From: Penelope pileata
Lineage: Eukaryota > Chordata > Aves > Galliformes > Cracidae
Direction: 5' to 3'
Length of the DNA stretch: 64,000 nucleotides
Assembly: GCA_013396635.1 (NCBI GenBank)
Contig: WBMW01005463.1
Location: 371,890-435,889 of the forward strand
Below, one piece after another: positions 34,405-47,300 of this stretch. Position 1 is the first letter of the stretch; each line of letters begins with the position of its first letter. The notes beneath the pieces are model-generated. The model was not told the DNA's origin and did not search any database. It saw nothing but the letters and a program-made list of their open reading frames with translations. The translations under genes were made by a program, and so were the position numbers.

Positions 34405-37400
34405 TGCTGTCATCACAAAATTAAACACAGACAATACTAGACTCAAGACTTATGTCTCAAGACTCATATGTAACCTGGAAGCTAGCAGCCGTATTTGTAG
34501 ATTTCTGCATACATTTTAAGCAAAACACTCCCCACAAGCCTGCAGGTCTCTGCTGTACTCCCGAGCTGCTCTGAGGTGTTGGGATGCAGCATCTTCACAC
34601 AAATGCAAACTTTCTTGCCTTTGCTTCCCACATTCTCTCTCTCTCTCTCATTTTCTTTGTTTGAATTTGATGTTTTGCAAACCACACTCAATCCTGCTTT
34701 AATGCTTTCTGAAAGCCACTTGTTGCAGGCCCAGGATCGTATCTAACTGGTGTGCCAATACTTTCTTTAATGCTCTTGCTCACTTTTAGGCCCGCTAATA
34801 AAGGCTGAAGTGTTTCTGCTTAATATATGCAGAAGGACCTTTTTGAACGCACTCTAGTTGGAGTATAGCTGAGAGTTTCTTATGAGCACATGCTCCAAGA
34901 AGAAAGCCATAGACTCTATCCTTAGGGAACTGTTGGCAGTCTTAACACCTCTCCAACATGATTCATGCAAAAGCACTTAGGAATATCAGTCTGTCCATGT
35001 GTTGTGCACCAAATTCCCCAGCCCCAGCAGGACCAGCAGCAGTGGCCCATTGGTGTGAATAATTTATGCCTAGGGGGAAAGCGTTTTTACGTCTTCATTT
35101 GTTCACCCATTAAGTGCGATGCAAAACCCACAGGAATGCACAGAATGTCCTGGACTTCACTGAGCTCTGATATCCTTAAAGGAATAGAAACTTATCCTCA
35201 TATGCCAATGTTGCAAGTAAAAATAACTCAGGAAAATACAGAGGAATATTTCTTCATTATTTTAGTACTATAGTACTGACCATAAGACAGACGCCAAACT
35301 GACAGTGAAGTTATTACCTGGAAGCTAAACCTTAGCTTTACAGATAGATGTGCTTGCAGTATGCACTCATTAAAACAAATGATTCCAAAGATACTTCATT
35401 TTAGATTCTCCTCTTTAGAGTATTGCAAGACTCATGAATAAAATTAGTTTATTATACATTGATAAGATGCTTAAGAAGCATAGTATGTTTATTTTTATGA
35501 ATCCTTACCTCAACTTATAAAATTTTCTTTGCCTTTACAGTAAAATTGGAACCTGGCTGCCCTCCTTCCAATGTTTATTAAAACTCCCAAATTCAATATT
35601 TAATTTTCCACCATGTAATGTAATGTTGTTTAATGTAATGGTGTTTAGCCATCAGCAAATACTACGTAAGTGATGGGAAAAGGTAAAAATACTCTCTCAG
35701 TGCACTGATAGGGAGTGTGACATGTCTCCAGATGGACTGTGCTGTTCCAGAGTATGGGGAAGATTAGGCACTCAGGCATAGCTTGGGTATTTTAAGAGAG
35801 ATTAGTCAGAGATCAAGCATCAAATAAAAAAAAATCAAAACTAATCATTAATTGAAGAGGAAGGCTCATCATGGACAGTCCTCATCAAACTACTGGAATA
35901 TGTACAATCACCACAGTTCTTCCAAAAGTGGCACGTTTGGTCTTTTGAAAGACCTCTTGGTCTGCTCATATTCTTGTTGGACAGCTGATTTCAACAGAGC
36001 TGCAGCATTGCTGGAAAGTCTGAGCAGCCCTTAGCTAATGTTCAGTGGTTGTCATGCTGGGAGATGGCACGTGCACAGAATGGGCAGACAGGAGCTGTGA
36101 GAAGATGCAGCCTTCCCAGTTTTGATGAAATCTGACAATTAGCTACAAAACTCTTGCATGTCTCAACAGGGTAGGAAAATACACAAGCGAATTTTCATGA
36201 GCTTAGAAAAAAGGAATGTCATTGACACCAAACCAACCACACTGGCCAGATTTCAACTTCTGCTATAGCCACAGGTGTGATAGAGACTTTTTAAAAAAAA
36301 AATAGCGTTTTAACATTAGAAAAAAAAAAATCTTTCTGAGTCTTAACTCTGGCAAAGCCTGAAATACTGATTCCCAATCACTCTGGAAAGTATCAACCTG
36401 GGGCAGAAATGCAGAACAGAGAATTTCAGTGTAGCTGATGTCATAAGATCTATAATAATGGAACAGCTGAGTACTCCAGTAAAGATGGCAGTGTCATCTG
36501 AAGATCTTGTGGTTGCAAAGCCAATCACTGAGCAGTCAGAAAACTCTAGAATTAATGTTAAATGCTGAACTCTAAAAAAAATCTCTCTGCGCCATGTGCA
36601 GGCTTTGTACACATTATAACTTTCTTCTCTTTTTCCCTCCAGTAAAACTACTGTCTTGTCCAGCATGATCAGGGTTCATGAAAATGTGACGGGAGTCTGA
36701 TGTGAGAAAGACAAGTTTTCCCCTTTTCTTGTCCTTGGAAAGGGCTTCCTTGTTCTTACTGAAATAAAAAGAAATTTTTAAAGCATCCTTCTGAGCCAGA
36801 CATCCATGATAACAAATTGGCAAGGTGCAGCCACCTGAAAGGCATCTAGAAGCAGGTCTTAAAACAGGGAAGTCTGAGGAAGCGTAACAGCAGTGAAGTC
36901 AGCAGTAAAAAAGAAAACACTTTTAAAAATCATCTCAAAACCAAAAGCTTACTATTAAGAAGTACACAGGCACTTTCTGACTTGCAGGTTTGTTGATGGT
37001 AAAAAAAAAACTTTTATTACTTTCTTTATAGTCACATTGAACATGTTTTCAGACAGAAATAGCATTTCATGAAGAGTTTCTACTTAAATAAGTAAAAAAA
37101 TGTTTTCCATAAAACCAAAACATGTTTGACAAGGTCAGCATTTTTTCCAAATAATATTTTGGGTTTAGAAAGAAAGAAAATATTTGGTTCATGATTTCTC
37201 GACAGCTTCTTGAAACCTGATAGCCTAGGCCACCACTCTTAAATGAATTGTACAGGAAATCTATGTATTTAGAGAGACGTAGATCAGCAGTTAAAAAGGG
37301 CATTTTGGTGGATTAATGCATACTATGGGGGCTTAGCGACCATACACACTCTGCCAATAGAATGGCTGCTACCATGCTATTTTCCGGCTTTATTGAAAGA

Positions 37401-38812
37401 AATACACTGGAGAATGTTTTTGAAGGCAGACAGCCCTTACTACTGAGAAGGGAATACATATCTTGGATGGGATGCTTTGCATCAAAACAGTTTTATGAAC
37501 AAAAGCTGTTTCCCTGCAGAGGTATTTCTGATTCTGGGTCTTTTATTATGAGTGTATTTGTTCCTTTGTCATGACAAGGAAATGGTTAACAGCAAACTTT
37601 TGAAATCAGATTCGAAAAGCTTGATGAAAGAGCCTGATGTTTTGCCTGATTTTTTCTTTTCTTTTCCTCTGCGGACAAAGGCCTTGAATGCTGAAGGCTG
37701 AAAAGCCTATTATCACCAGAAAGAAATGTAAATAAACAAGGCATTACAATAATGAATTCTACAGTACATGACATGAAGGCAAGAACCAGCTCTGTGCAGC
37801 AAGCAGTGAAAGATTTGGCTGTATCTTGGCAATTTTTCAAAAATGATAACAATAAGAGGTTTTGTCGCTTCAGACATGTAAATCAAAAGGATATTTCAGC
37901 AGTAAAAATGATACTGAGAGTTTCTAACCACTGACCCCAAACCAGCATTCAAAAATAGACATTAAAACTAAGACGCTATAATCCTACAGGCCATGCACAA
38001 TCAAACCTCAAGAGCTAAAAAGATTGAATTTTTAAAGTCCATTTGAAATTAGGTTGGCAATAACTACCCTTATCCACAGGAGAAGGATTTTTGATATTCA
38101 AAGTTGAGATGTGATAAAAAGGAATAATCCAAAAATTATACCAGGAGTATATTTCAATACCAGCATTTGAAATGGTCTGAAATTCCTCAATTTTGTTCCT
38201 AAATAAACAGCAAATACAGGGGCCATGCACACAGGTAGTTTGGACTGTAAGGACTCTTAAAAATTGTATTTGTAATTTGTAGGAAGTAAAAGTGTGTATG
38301 AGTGAGACTTGAGGATGGAGAAATTCGATATTTAATCTTGCTGTTGTGCATTAACAAACTGTGCAAATGTGCCTAAAAGAAAGTAATCCCAGCACTTTGT
38401 TCAGACTAGTGCTGCAGTGATATGGCAGATTAGAAGGAATCTATTCAAAACTTTATCTACTGATAAAAATTTACGTTTAAACTCCAAAAGTAGAATAGAG
38501 TGCCTATATACGTGAAAAATACCTTACAAACTCTAAACGAACACAGAAATGAAGACATAGCATAACAATCCCTTAATTGTCACCACTTGTGGTTTTTGCC
38601 CTCTCTGTCTCATTTGTGAGCAAGAAGAGCCCTCATTGCCTCTGTGCAGTGTAGCTCTTAATGCCATTGACAGCAGAGTATTGCTGACTTATCTGGGGCA
38701 TCCTATGGGGATGAACAGTGTCGCTTCAAGAGACATATCAAAGAGCAGACAGGATTGGACCAGGCACTTGTTCCTTTCTTTTCCTAGGCCCTTACTACAC
38801 ATTCATACCAAA
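34405..38812. other. Intergenic DNA, no gene recognised
   Basis: AT-rich sequence with a (CT)n run at 34633-34649, a short TAATG-type tandem at about 35606-35640, and A-runs near 36291-36330. Open frames of up to about 107 codons carry no recognisable domain. Confidence 0.6.
34633..34649. repeat. (CT)n microsatellite
   Basis: About eight CT units in intergenic DNA. Confidence 0.85.
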
Positions 38813-38813
38813 C

Positions 38814-38841
38814 AAAAAAAAAAAAAAAAAAAAAAAAAAAA
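38814..38841. repeat. Poly-A tract (28 A)
   Basis: The longest homopolymer in the window, followed by GGAAGGAAG. No retroposed gene sequence or AATAAA signal is seen directly upstream, so it is not called a pseudogene tail. Confidence 0.92.
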
Positions 38842-41800
38842 GGAAGGAAGATAGGGCTTTAAGCAAGACATACAATGCACTCAGGTGAAGCAAAATCCTA
38901 CTGCATATAGGGTATAGGTTGTTTATGTATTGTCACCATGCTGAGGTCAGCACTGTGCGTGACAATCCACAGTGCAGCAAAACTGACAGCCCCTTTTCTC
39001 CCATGTTAAAATGAGCAAGTGTGACAGACTTTCAGCTACTGCGTTACTTTCCCTGTGGGATTTGCCCCTCTGAGAAGTTTGTCAGAGCTGCATTCGCAGG
39101 GCTGGAGCACAGGAAGTTCAAGCAGCAAAAACACCACAGATCTCAGTTCCTGACTTTGTGTTCTTCGGCATCAAACTTCCCCACAGAGATGAGCCCCAAA
39201 GATTCTTCCTGACAATCCTGATGCTCCAAAGGGCAATATGGAAGAGACATTGGGTTTGGGTATGACCAAGAGTGGGAAGAGTAGCTAAGATGATTTATCT
39301 TGGGTTAAGAAGACCTTCAGGGGAGAAAATGATGCACTCAGATACATACTTTTCTGATGAGGAGTGGAAAGCAGTAACACTCCAAGAAAAGGCACAAAAC
39401 CCATCTTTCTTGTAAAAATTGTCATCAACGAGTCAGCATCCAGGCTGTGATGTGAAGTAGGCAATGTTAAAAGAAGGATCTGGAGCACGGGAAAAGCTTT
39501 CCCTCTTGACAGGATCAGATCAGGCTCTGACCCGGATTGAATGGATCCCAACTAACAAGCATTTCTGAGTAGCTCAGCCCCCTCCCCAAAGCAGAAACAG
39601 CCAAGCCTGCTCTGGGACCAGCAGCAGTAATGACACATTACCACCACGATAATAACTCCTGCCCCAAGTTCAGAGATTTCTGTGTGGTGCTGTGTGACAT
39701 AACATGGCATGCTCTTTTGCAGCTACAGGTGGTTTTGAACAGAGTAGAAGAGTCTGAACATGTTATGGATTAGTGCTTACCATTGTACCATAAAGAGCCA
39801 AGACCATTTAGCAACAGGATCACCTACAGACCAAAAGTAAGGGGTGAACTTCCTTCACCTCTTTAAGATCTACAGTAACCATGTAAATTTATAAGAAATG
39901 TGACATTAGTAAAGTGTGAGACCTTTGTCAAGGTCTTTGCCATTAATACTCGTTTAAATAATGTGCAAGGGAAAAAAACATAATTTTCCACATAGGCATG
40001 TTTATTCAGAAGCACTCATTACTCATTGCACTTATTGGCAGCAGTGGGATTATCGGTGATCATGCCCATAACTTTCAGCAATATAAGTTACTAAACTTTC
40101 TGCTTTGTCAGTGTATCTCATGCACCCAGAAAATTTTCAGCTGTTTTATTACACTGGGCTGGTATATTCTTCCTCAACATTAAATCGTTCATCTAGAGTT
40201 TGCTACTTTCCACATAGATATTTAATTCCCAATGGATCTGAGTTTATAACACATTGATGCCACCAAGACTCTTTAGCCATCTAGATGGTGAACCCAATGT
40301 TTTTATTAGATTACTGTACTTGAGTTAAAATATGGGTAGTGAACTGCAATTCCCAGACACATTCCACAGGGTTCATGCTTAGTAGGTCACAAAATTATTA
40401 AAGTGTTATTGTAAAACTCAGGAAGGCTGTGGGGTGGGGAGGGTGGTGGGGAATGGGACAAATCAGAATGAGAACAACCAGACCAACTTAGACAAATTGC
40501 ACCACATTCCACATGCCATACAGACTTAGTAAACACTATTTATCCAGAGAAGACAATGTTATCCAGGAATGAGGAACAGCACAGTATGAGATGAAGAGAA
40601 ATTGCCTGGCCAATGAATTTGTTTTTCCTGAAAGGGAAGGAAAATGCAAAAAGTTGTCAATGGACAACTTAGTCTTAACACAAGAAAGTAGGTTTTAGGC
40701 TCAGTATTACATGTGTCAGGTTGCTTACCTGTAGAAGCTACCAAGTGTGTTGTGGAAAGGAAAGCATGAAATATCTGTCACTTTTATATTTTGGTGGCTA
40801 TAATTGAACACTTTAATTTCCAGCCTGGCAATAGAAACATGAAACATGGCAGTTTTGTTGAGCATTATGCCCAAGATAACAAATTATAATGATTTTTTCT
40901 CACTATAAACCTGTTCCTAGAGATATTTTCCTATTGTATGAAACCCTTTTGGCTCACAGTGAAAATTCCCCTTCTGACAGAAGCTTTATCTGGTGCCTAC
41001 TTAGGTATCACTCAGTGTGCTAAGCTTCTTGGCACTGTCACAATAGATTTCATGCCTAGTATGAACACATCTGATGGGTATGCTCCCTGTTTACCACAGG
41101 TCTGGTGCCTAGTCTAATAGTTAATTCTGACTACTTCAAATAATAGTGGTGTTTTTTCAACTTTTGCTCAGCTACTCTTTTAATTTCTAATTGTCATGGG
41201 CTTAAGTTATACCTCTCTGTTTCATACATCCTACTGGGTTACTACTCCAGGCAGCTGCATCTGAGAGACCAAAACCCCATCAGACCAAGTGCTGCGCGGA
41301 CATCAGTAAAAATAAAATAAAATAAATAAAATAAAAAAATTGATACTTACATAAAGAATAAGGCAGAAATGGAGAAAGAAGATGCTTGAGAAGATGTAGT
41401 AATGCTAACAAGGTTTTGTGCATGAGACCTCCTCATAGAATGTTTGAGAAAGGAAGTCTGTTAGCCAGAGTTAGTTTAGAAGAGCTGAGAATAAAAGAAA
41501 AATGAAGACAAAAGAAAGAAAAGAACTGGTGCAGCTGGGAGTGACCACAGAACAAGATGGTTTGGCTAATCACAGGAAATGCCCTCATGCACCCAGATCC
41601 AGTCTGCCTGGGAAGGCTGTGACAAAATAATACATTCACTTGCCTTATTTGTAACAACGCAGCCAACATGATGTTTAGGTAATAAGGTACTGGTGATTCA
41701 ATAACAAAGAGCTACGTGCACTGCAGCCCTTGGCTGTCGAACACAGGAGGTTGCGGAGGCCCTCACCTGCAGGGCAGAGAGCACTTTCTCATACCTCAGC

Positions 41801-44375
41801 AGCAGAAACTGGAACAAGGGTTAGCACCAGCTGGCTACCTGTCTATAAATGACTTTCGAGAAGAAGTTTGGTGTTAAGGCTTTCTTTCTTTCTGCTACAC
41901 TTATAAAATCATGGTGCTCTTCTGTCTCTTTTATTCAGTACTTTTGTTCCAGAAATCCATTTACAGCTGTCCATTATTAATATTTTCCATTATTTTAAAA
42001 TCAGTGCTTTTCAAAACTTCATTTTTCCAGGCATTGGTTTCTTGAAAGCTGTCCGTGACTCCCAGCTCAGGTCTGGAAGTCTTCTGTCAGATCTGTGAAC
42101 CTATTATTAGCGTCTGGCTTTTCCAGCTCAAAGTCCTGCACCTTGTGTTTCTGAAATGGCGGGGCAGGAAGGTTAGGTGCTGCGACCTCCAGCAGCGCAG
42201 TACTGATGGTCTCACCATGTTAACCCCAACCACAGCAAAGCTCGCTGAACAAATCCTAATTCCCAGGCAAGATGGGATACACAAACTTCTCCCTAAAGAC
42301 AGGACACCGCCAGCTTCCTGGATGTCAGATAACTCAAACATCAGAGGACCTTCAGTTCTATATCCTGGTAATGTAACAAGCATTCCTTTTTTCCCCTCCT
42401 ACTCCTCAGACATTTTCAAAAATTCTCTGCAAATATCTATTCTTATATAATCAATTCATGGGTAAAATTCATCAAGGAATAAAGAATAGGTGTCCTATCA
42501 ACAATTCACTATTGCAGAAAATTACATTTGTTAAAATTAGAAAGTTGTTGAATATGGTCTTGATGATAATTGCTAAAGTTGAGTATTTATGGTAAAATGA
42601 CACAGCGTTAGTCATTAGAAAAGCAAAACTCAGCATTTTAAAAGTGCTGGTTTCCACTGACTATTGAAATTCAATATGCTATCATTGGAATTATTTATTG
42701 ATCTATTTAACAGTTTTACAGACCATTGCCATATATTTGTTAACATTTGAAAAGCAAAACCAAAACAGCTATCCTTTATGTTCAGTCCATCCTGCACTAT
42801 GACACATTTCCTGGATGAACTATAAGCAATAAATTCCATGCTTGCTGCATGTTTTTGCAAAACTATAAAATCTATGGAGGCATCAAAAATAAAATCTCAT
42901 AACACAGATGATGCCCAGGCATTCCTTTCACACTGAAACTCCTATGGTCTGACTTGCAGAGGAATCTCAATGTGCATTTTCTACCGATCTCAGTAAACGC
43001 TATAAATAAATCCTCAAACTAACTTGGTCAATGAAATATCTTACTCATAGATGATTGCCTTCTAATATCATCTCCCTGCCTGATTTAGGAGATTCTGGAA
43101 GGATAGAGCACTTCTGTAAGAAGAGAGAGATGCTTTATCAGACACAATTTCAGTTTAGAGGAAAGAACAAGAGCCAGGAGCCAAAGCAGTTGACTTGCAG
43201 GGATATGGGCACCTAATTCTGGTAAGATGTGCTTCTCCATCAAGATCCTGAGTAGTGAAACACATTGTGTAACCACACTCTGCATTTCCTTACAGCAAGA
43301 ACTAACATTTTCCAACCTCTTGGTCATTTTAGGATGAAACCCTCCATCTCTCCCACTGATTCTGTTCCTCTTCATACAATTACCACAGGAAACAAAAGAG
43401 GTAGAACATACAGAACACTGGCTAATTAACATGGACAGAAAATCATTTTCTAATCTCTGTCCCAAGGGATATCTTGTACATATTAATCATAGGATATCTC
43501 CAAGAGTCCTCATAGAGGAAAAGGCTGGAGTAACCAAATGACTTGACTATTTGGAATGTGCTAGACTTGGGTTCAAGACAACTCTTTAGATCATGCAGAA
43601 AAAGAATGCGAGTCTTGGTCCTCCATCTCCCCAGTGCCTTCTCTAACAACTTAACTCCTCTGGACATGTGCGTACAGTCTCTCCCTCACCCACTCCCTCC
43701 TTCTCCCAAAACGTTTTTGTTTCATACGTAAAACCCACCTGCTGGCTATTCTTTTCTTTGCATAGATTGAATTGTTGGCTTTGGCTCCGGGCAGCAGTAA
43801 TAGCAAACTTTTAAAAGTTTCTAAATGATAAAAAATGGAAATATTTTGCTGTTAGTGTACCTGGCTCAAGAAGAAGTGAAATCAGAATAAACTGAATGTA
43901 GCTCTGTGATACAATTTGCATACAAAACAATTAATTCTTGATTCTAGTCCTAAAACTGTAGAGATTCTGTTATATCTAAAATAATTGCTAGAATTTCGCC
44001 ACAATATTTTTTACCAAACTTAATAGAAATACCAAACAAATGTTGAAAGACATAGATGCAACTGAAAGCATCTAGAGAAGGAAAATGAAGTTTAACAGTC
44101 CAGTATCTACATTCTGTTAAGACATAATTTGACCACGTCAGTTAAATTGCCATGACTTCATGAAAGCTGTTCTTCAAAATAAAAGCTAGAATAACTGAAA
44201 ATGGAAAGACTTATTTTTAGAACTATACATTTCGGAACAAAAGGACACAACTTCATTCGCTTAGCTTTTCATACTTGCTTAACCAGATATTTTATCTAAG
44301 GTGTGACACCATTTAAGAATAGCTATTTATGCACAATATCTACATTGTAATACTACATGCAGTAGAATTAGGGGG
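38842..44375. other. Intergenic DNA, no gene recognised
   Basis: AT-rich. It holds an A/T pentanucleotide-type simple repeat at 41307-41339. Open frames at 42055-42450 (131 codons, plus) and 43085-43465 (126 codons, minus) have no recognisable features. Confidence 0.6.
41307..41339. repeat. (AAAAT)n/(AAAT)n simple repeat
   Basis: A-rich repeat of AAAAT and AAAT units, about 33 bp. Confidence 0.88.
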
Positions 44376-44392
44376 AAAAAAAAAAAAAAAAA
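44376..44392. repeat. Poly-A tract (17 A)
   Basis: A run preceded by GGGGG, in intergenic DNA. Confidence 0.9.
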
Positions 44393-47300
44393 GCTTGTAT
44401 ATGAAAAAGGGTTCAATTATCCAAGTTGGCTAATGATGGATAACACACCATCAGTATTAGATTTGCTAGGAATTGAAGAACATGATCTTCAGGTGTGTAT
44501 GAATCAGAGGTTAAGTATTTCACCTTTAAATCTCCTACTAAAAGCTAAGGAGAAAATCCTGCAGAAGAAAATGAGAGATGAGTCACTGCTGTCTGCATGG
44601 GCAGAATTTCACCATCACCTACTTCTGAGTCCTGGTACTCAGCTAGGACCTGAAGGCAAGGCCTACATTTGCTGAACACCTTGCAGTGCCTCTCGCTGAG
44701 GCTTTGCACCATAGCTGTGCTCAGTGGCTGTGCTGGGCAAAATAGTCAGCTGAACTACAGCCGAAGAAGCTTACCCTGGAATCTGAAGAAAGAACAGCCA
44801 GGTATGCACCAAGCTGGCCTCTAAACCTGAAAGCACGTGACTGTTTGTCACAGTCCCCAGGGAATTATTGATGTAAGCAGCTCTCTATCATCCTTTACTT
44901 GCAAGACCAGATAATCTTCTCATAGCCTTAAACGTGTGCAGACTCCTTACTGTTTTTCTGTCTCAACATCTATCTCCAAACTCATCAGAATTTAGTCTTC
45001 TGTATTTTGGAACATTACAATTAACAGAAAATGTTTTCCAATAATGAGAAAAAATATTTTCACCCATTTGTCAATGAACATTTTCAAGCACTGCAAAAGC
45101 TAAACAGGAGAGCTCCAAAGGTTTGGGAATACTAAGCTCTGATTGATTAGCATTAATCATTTATAATGAAGGAAGCAATTGCTTCATTCATGCCTCATAG
45201 TTATGCAGGATTTCATGAGAAATTTGAGAGATATAGGTTTTGAACTGAAATACGACATTTTAAAATGTAAAATTCAGCACAGTATTGCAGCTGAGAAGTC
45301 TGAATTAGCCAAGCAGGTGCTTTCACTTTCTGACATTTTATTTTTTAAAACTGTATATTTCCCTAGGTGGATCAGGTTTTGTGTTAATGCATTTGAATAC
45401 TGTGGCACATTACAAATATTGTAAGATTGGACTTAGCTGCTAGAATATGAGTGTTGATTTCATGCCATGCCTTGCAATAGATGTGCCTTTGTGTAGAGCA
45501 GTAAAAATTGGTAGAGATGGGATACAAGTAGCAGTAAAAAGAAAAATGTTGAGACTCTTTCTTTTAAAATACATCCTGCAGTTTAGCTATAAAGCTCCTT
45601 ATTTTTAGAAAACCGGTAGAATTGTTCAGGCTCTGCCCCTGCAGTTTCAATAGCAGTCTAGTGCTTTAAAACCATGACCTTGAAAAGAAAGCGTTTACAT
45701 TGTAAATGTACTGGCAGTATGTAGACTATTCTATGAGTGAGTATCCAACTGTGGCAAAAAAGTTCAGAAGCAGATTTTCTTTATTCTGAAAGGCCTAATC
45801 CATGGGGTTTTTTTAGTGGTAAAAGTACTTGGCACTAATTGTGACTTACTTCTAGCAGTGAACCTGTGTAATTCTCAACTTTCATGCAGCCAATTAATCC
45901 TCATGAATACCAGAATCATGGATTCTGATAGGTGTTAATACACAGTATTTCTGATGCTCAGATTTTCCACAAACATGGGTGACCTCTCAAAGCTGTTTTT
46001 TCTGCCTAAAATGCAACATCACCTCACAGCCTGTGATCACTTGAGTTTATGATGTCCAGAGTACTTAAAGGCTAAGCAGAAAACTGGTGCAGTAACACAA
46101 GAAGTGTGACTTTTGAGCGATTTCCCACTCCTGGGGCAGCCCTTGGGGCAGGCTGCTGGAGGACATATGATAGAGAAGAAGCCAATACAACTGTAGGGAC
46201 ACTGCATCAGGGCCAATTCGCAGCGAATCTTTTGTTAAAATTCTCCCCTTAGACAAGCTCCCTGGAAAGTATAGCTTTCCATCACCTAACCATAAAGTTA
46301 CTGGGATCTCTGTTCTTGTATGGAGACCCTTGTCACAACTCTACAGTTTTGGGAGACTTCTGTCTTTGGTAGAAGATTTACAATTTTCATTAGACATGAA
46401 AAATAAGCACACCTTCCCCAAACGTACACTTCTCATCCTTTAAAAGCAGGATGGGTGTTCTGAAGAATAAAAAAATAAATCTGTTAATTTGTGCTAAAAT
46501 TAATTTGGTCATTTAAAGAAACTTAGCATCTGTTCTTTGTCCCGAATAATCTTAAAACAACAGACTATCTCTACTTTCAATTTAGTTAAAATTAACTGAA
46601 ATCTTTTGCACAAGCTGTATTTGATTAAAAAAAAAAAGACTGTAATTAAGATAAGTTAATAATTACTGTTTTATCTAATTGTTGTAATTATATAGGAACC
46701 AAAGAGGGTCGGGTCAATTGCTCAGTAAACTGAACTGGAACCACACCAGAGATCAACCGGTCACCATCCTCCTCTACTGCTGGTCTTCACTAACCAAGTA
46801 AGTGTGTTAGATAGGATTCAGGGGTAGGAGGTAGGCCAGGCTTGTCAACAGTCTCCTGTAGGTTTTTGGCACAAGTATCACTGGCTGAATCTGGCATAAG
46901 TGACTGAAAGTTCTCCTTTGTCATCACTGCCCCAACTCAACTGCATATTGAAATAACCCTATCAGGGAAACCAAAGCACCTGTAGGAGATCCCGTCAGTC
47001 GCAGTGGCACTAAAACCACACTCAAGAAGTCTAAGGAGGGCCTTCTGTGGACAAGATCTAGATATTTCTTAGCTGGCTCTATTGTACTATGTAGAACGGA
47101 GTAGCTAATGAAAATACAAAGAATAGAAACCTAATTGTGGGCATATTTCATTAATTTGCAGGAAAGCTAATATAAGTACGAATTTTTAGAGCAGTCTTTC
47201 AAAAATCTGAGATTGGGACACCACCAGGAAGGCTATGAAGAAAATAGCTACTGCTGTGCAAGCTCCCACATCTTTCAAACATACTAGCAATGTGTCTGCT

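Noticed and set aside
38640..38841. Processed pseudogene ending in the 28-A tract
   Set aside because: No recognisable protein or AATAAA lies before the A run, and no target-site duplication was seen.
42055..42450. 131-codon plus-strand frame with an overlapping minus-strand frame
   Set aside because: No domain. Frames are open on both strands, typical of chance.
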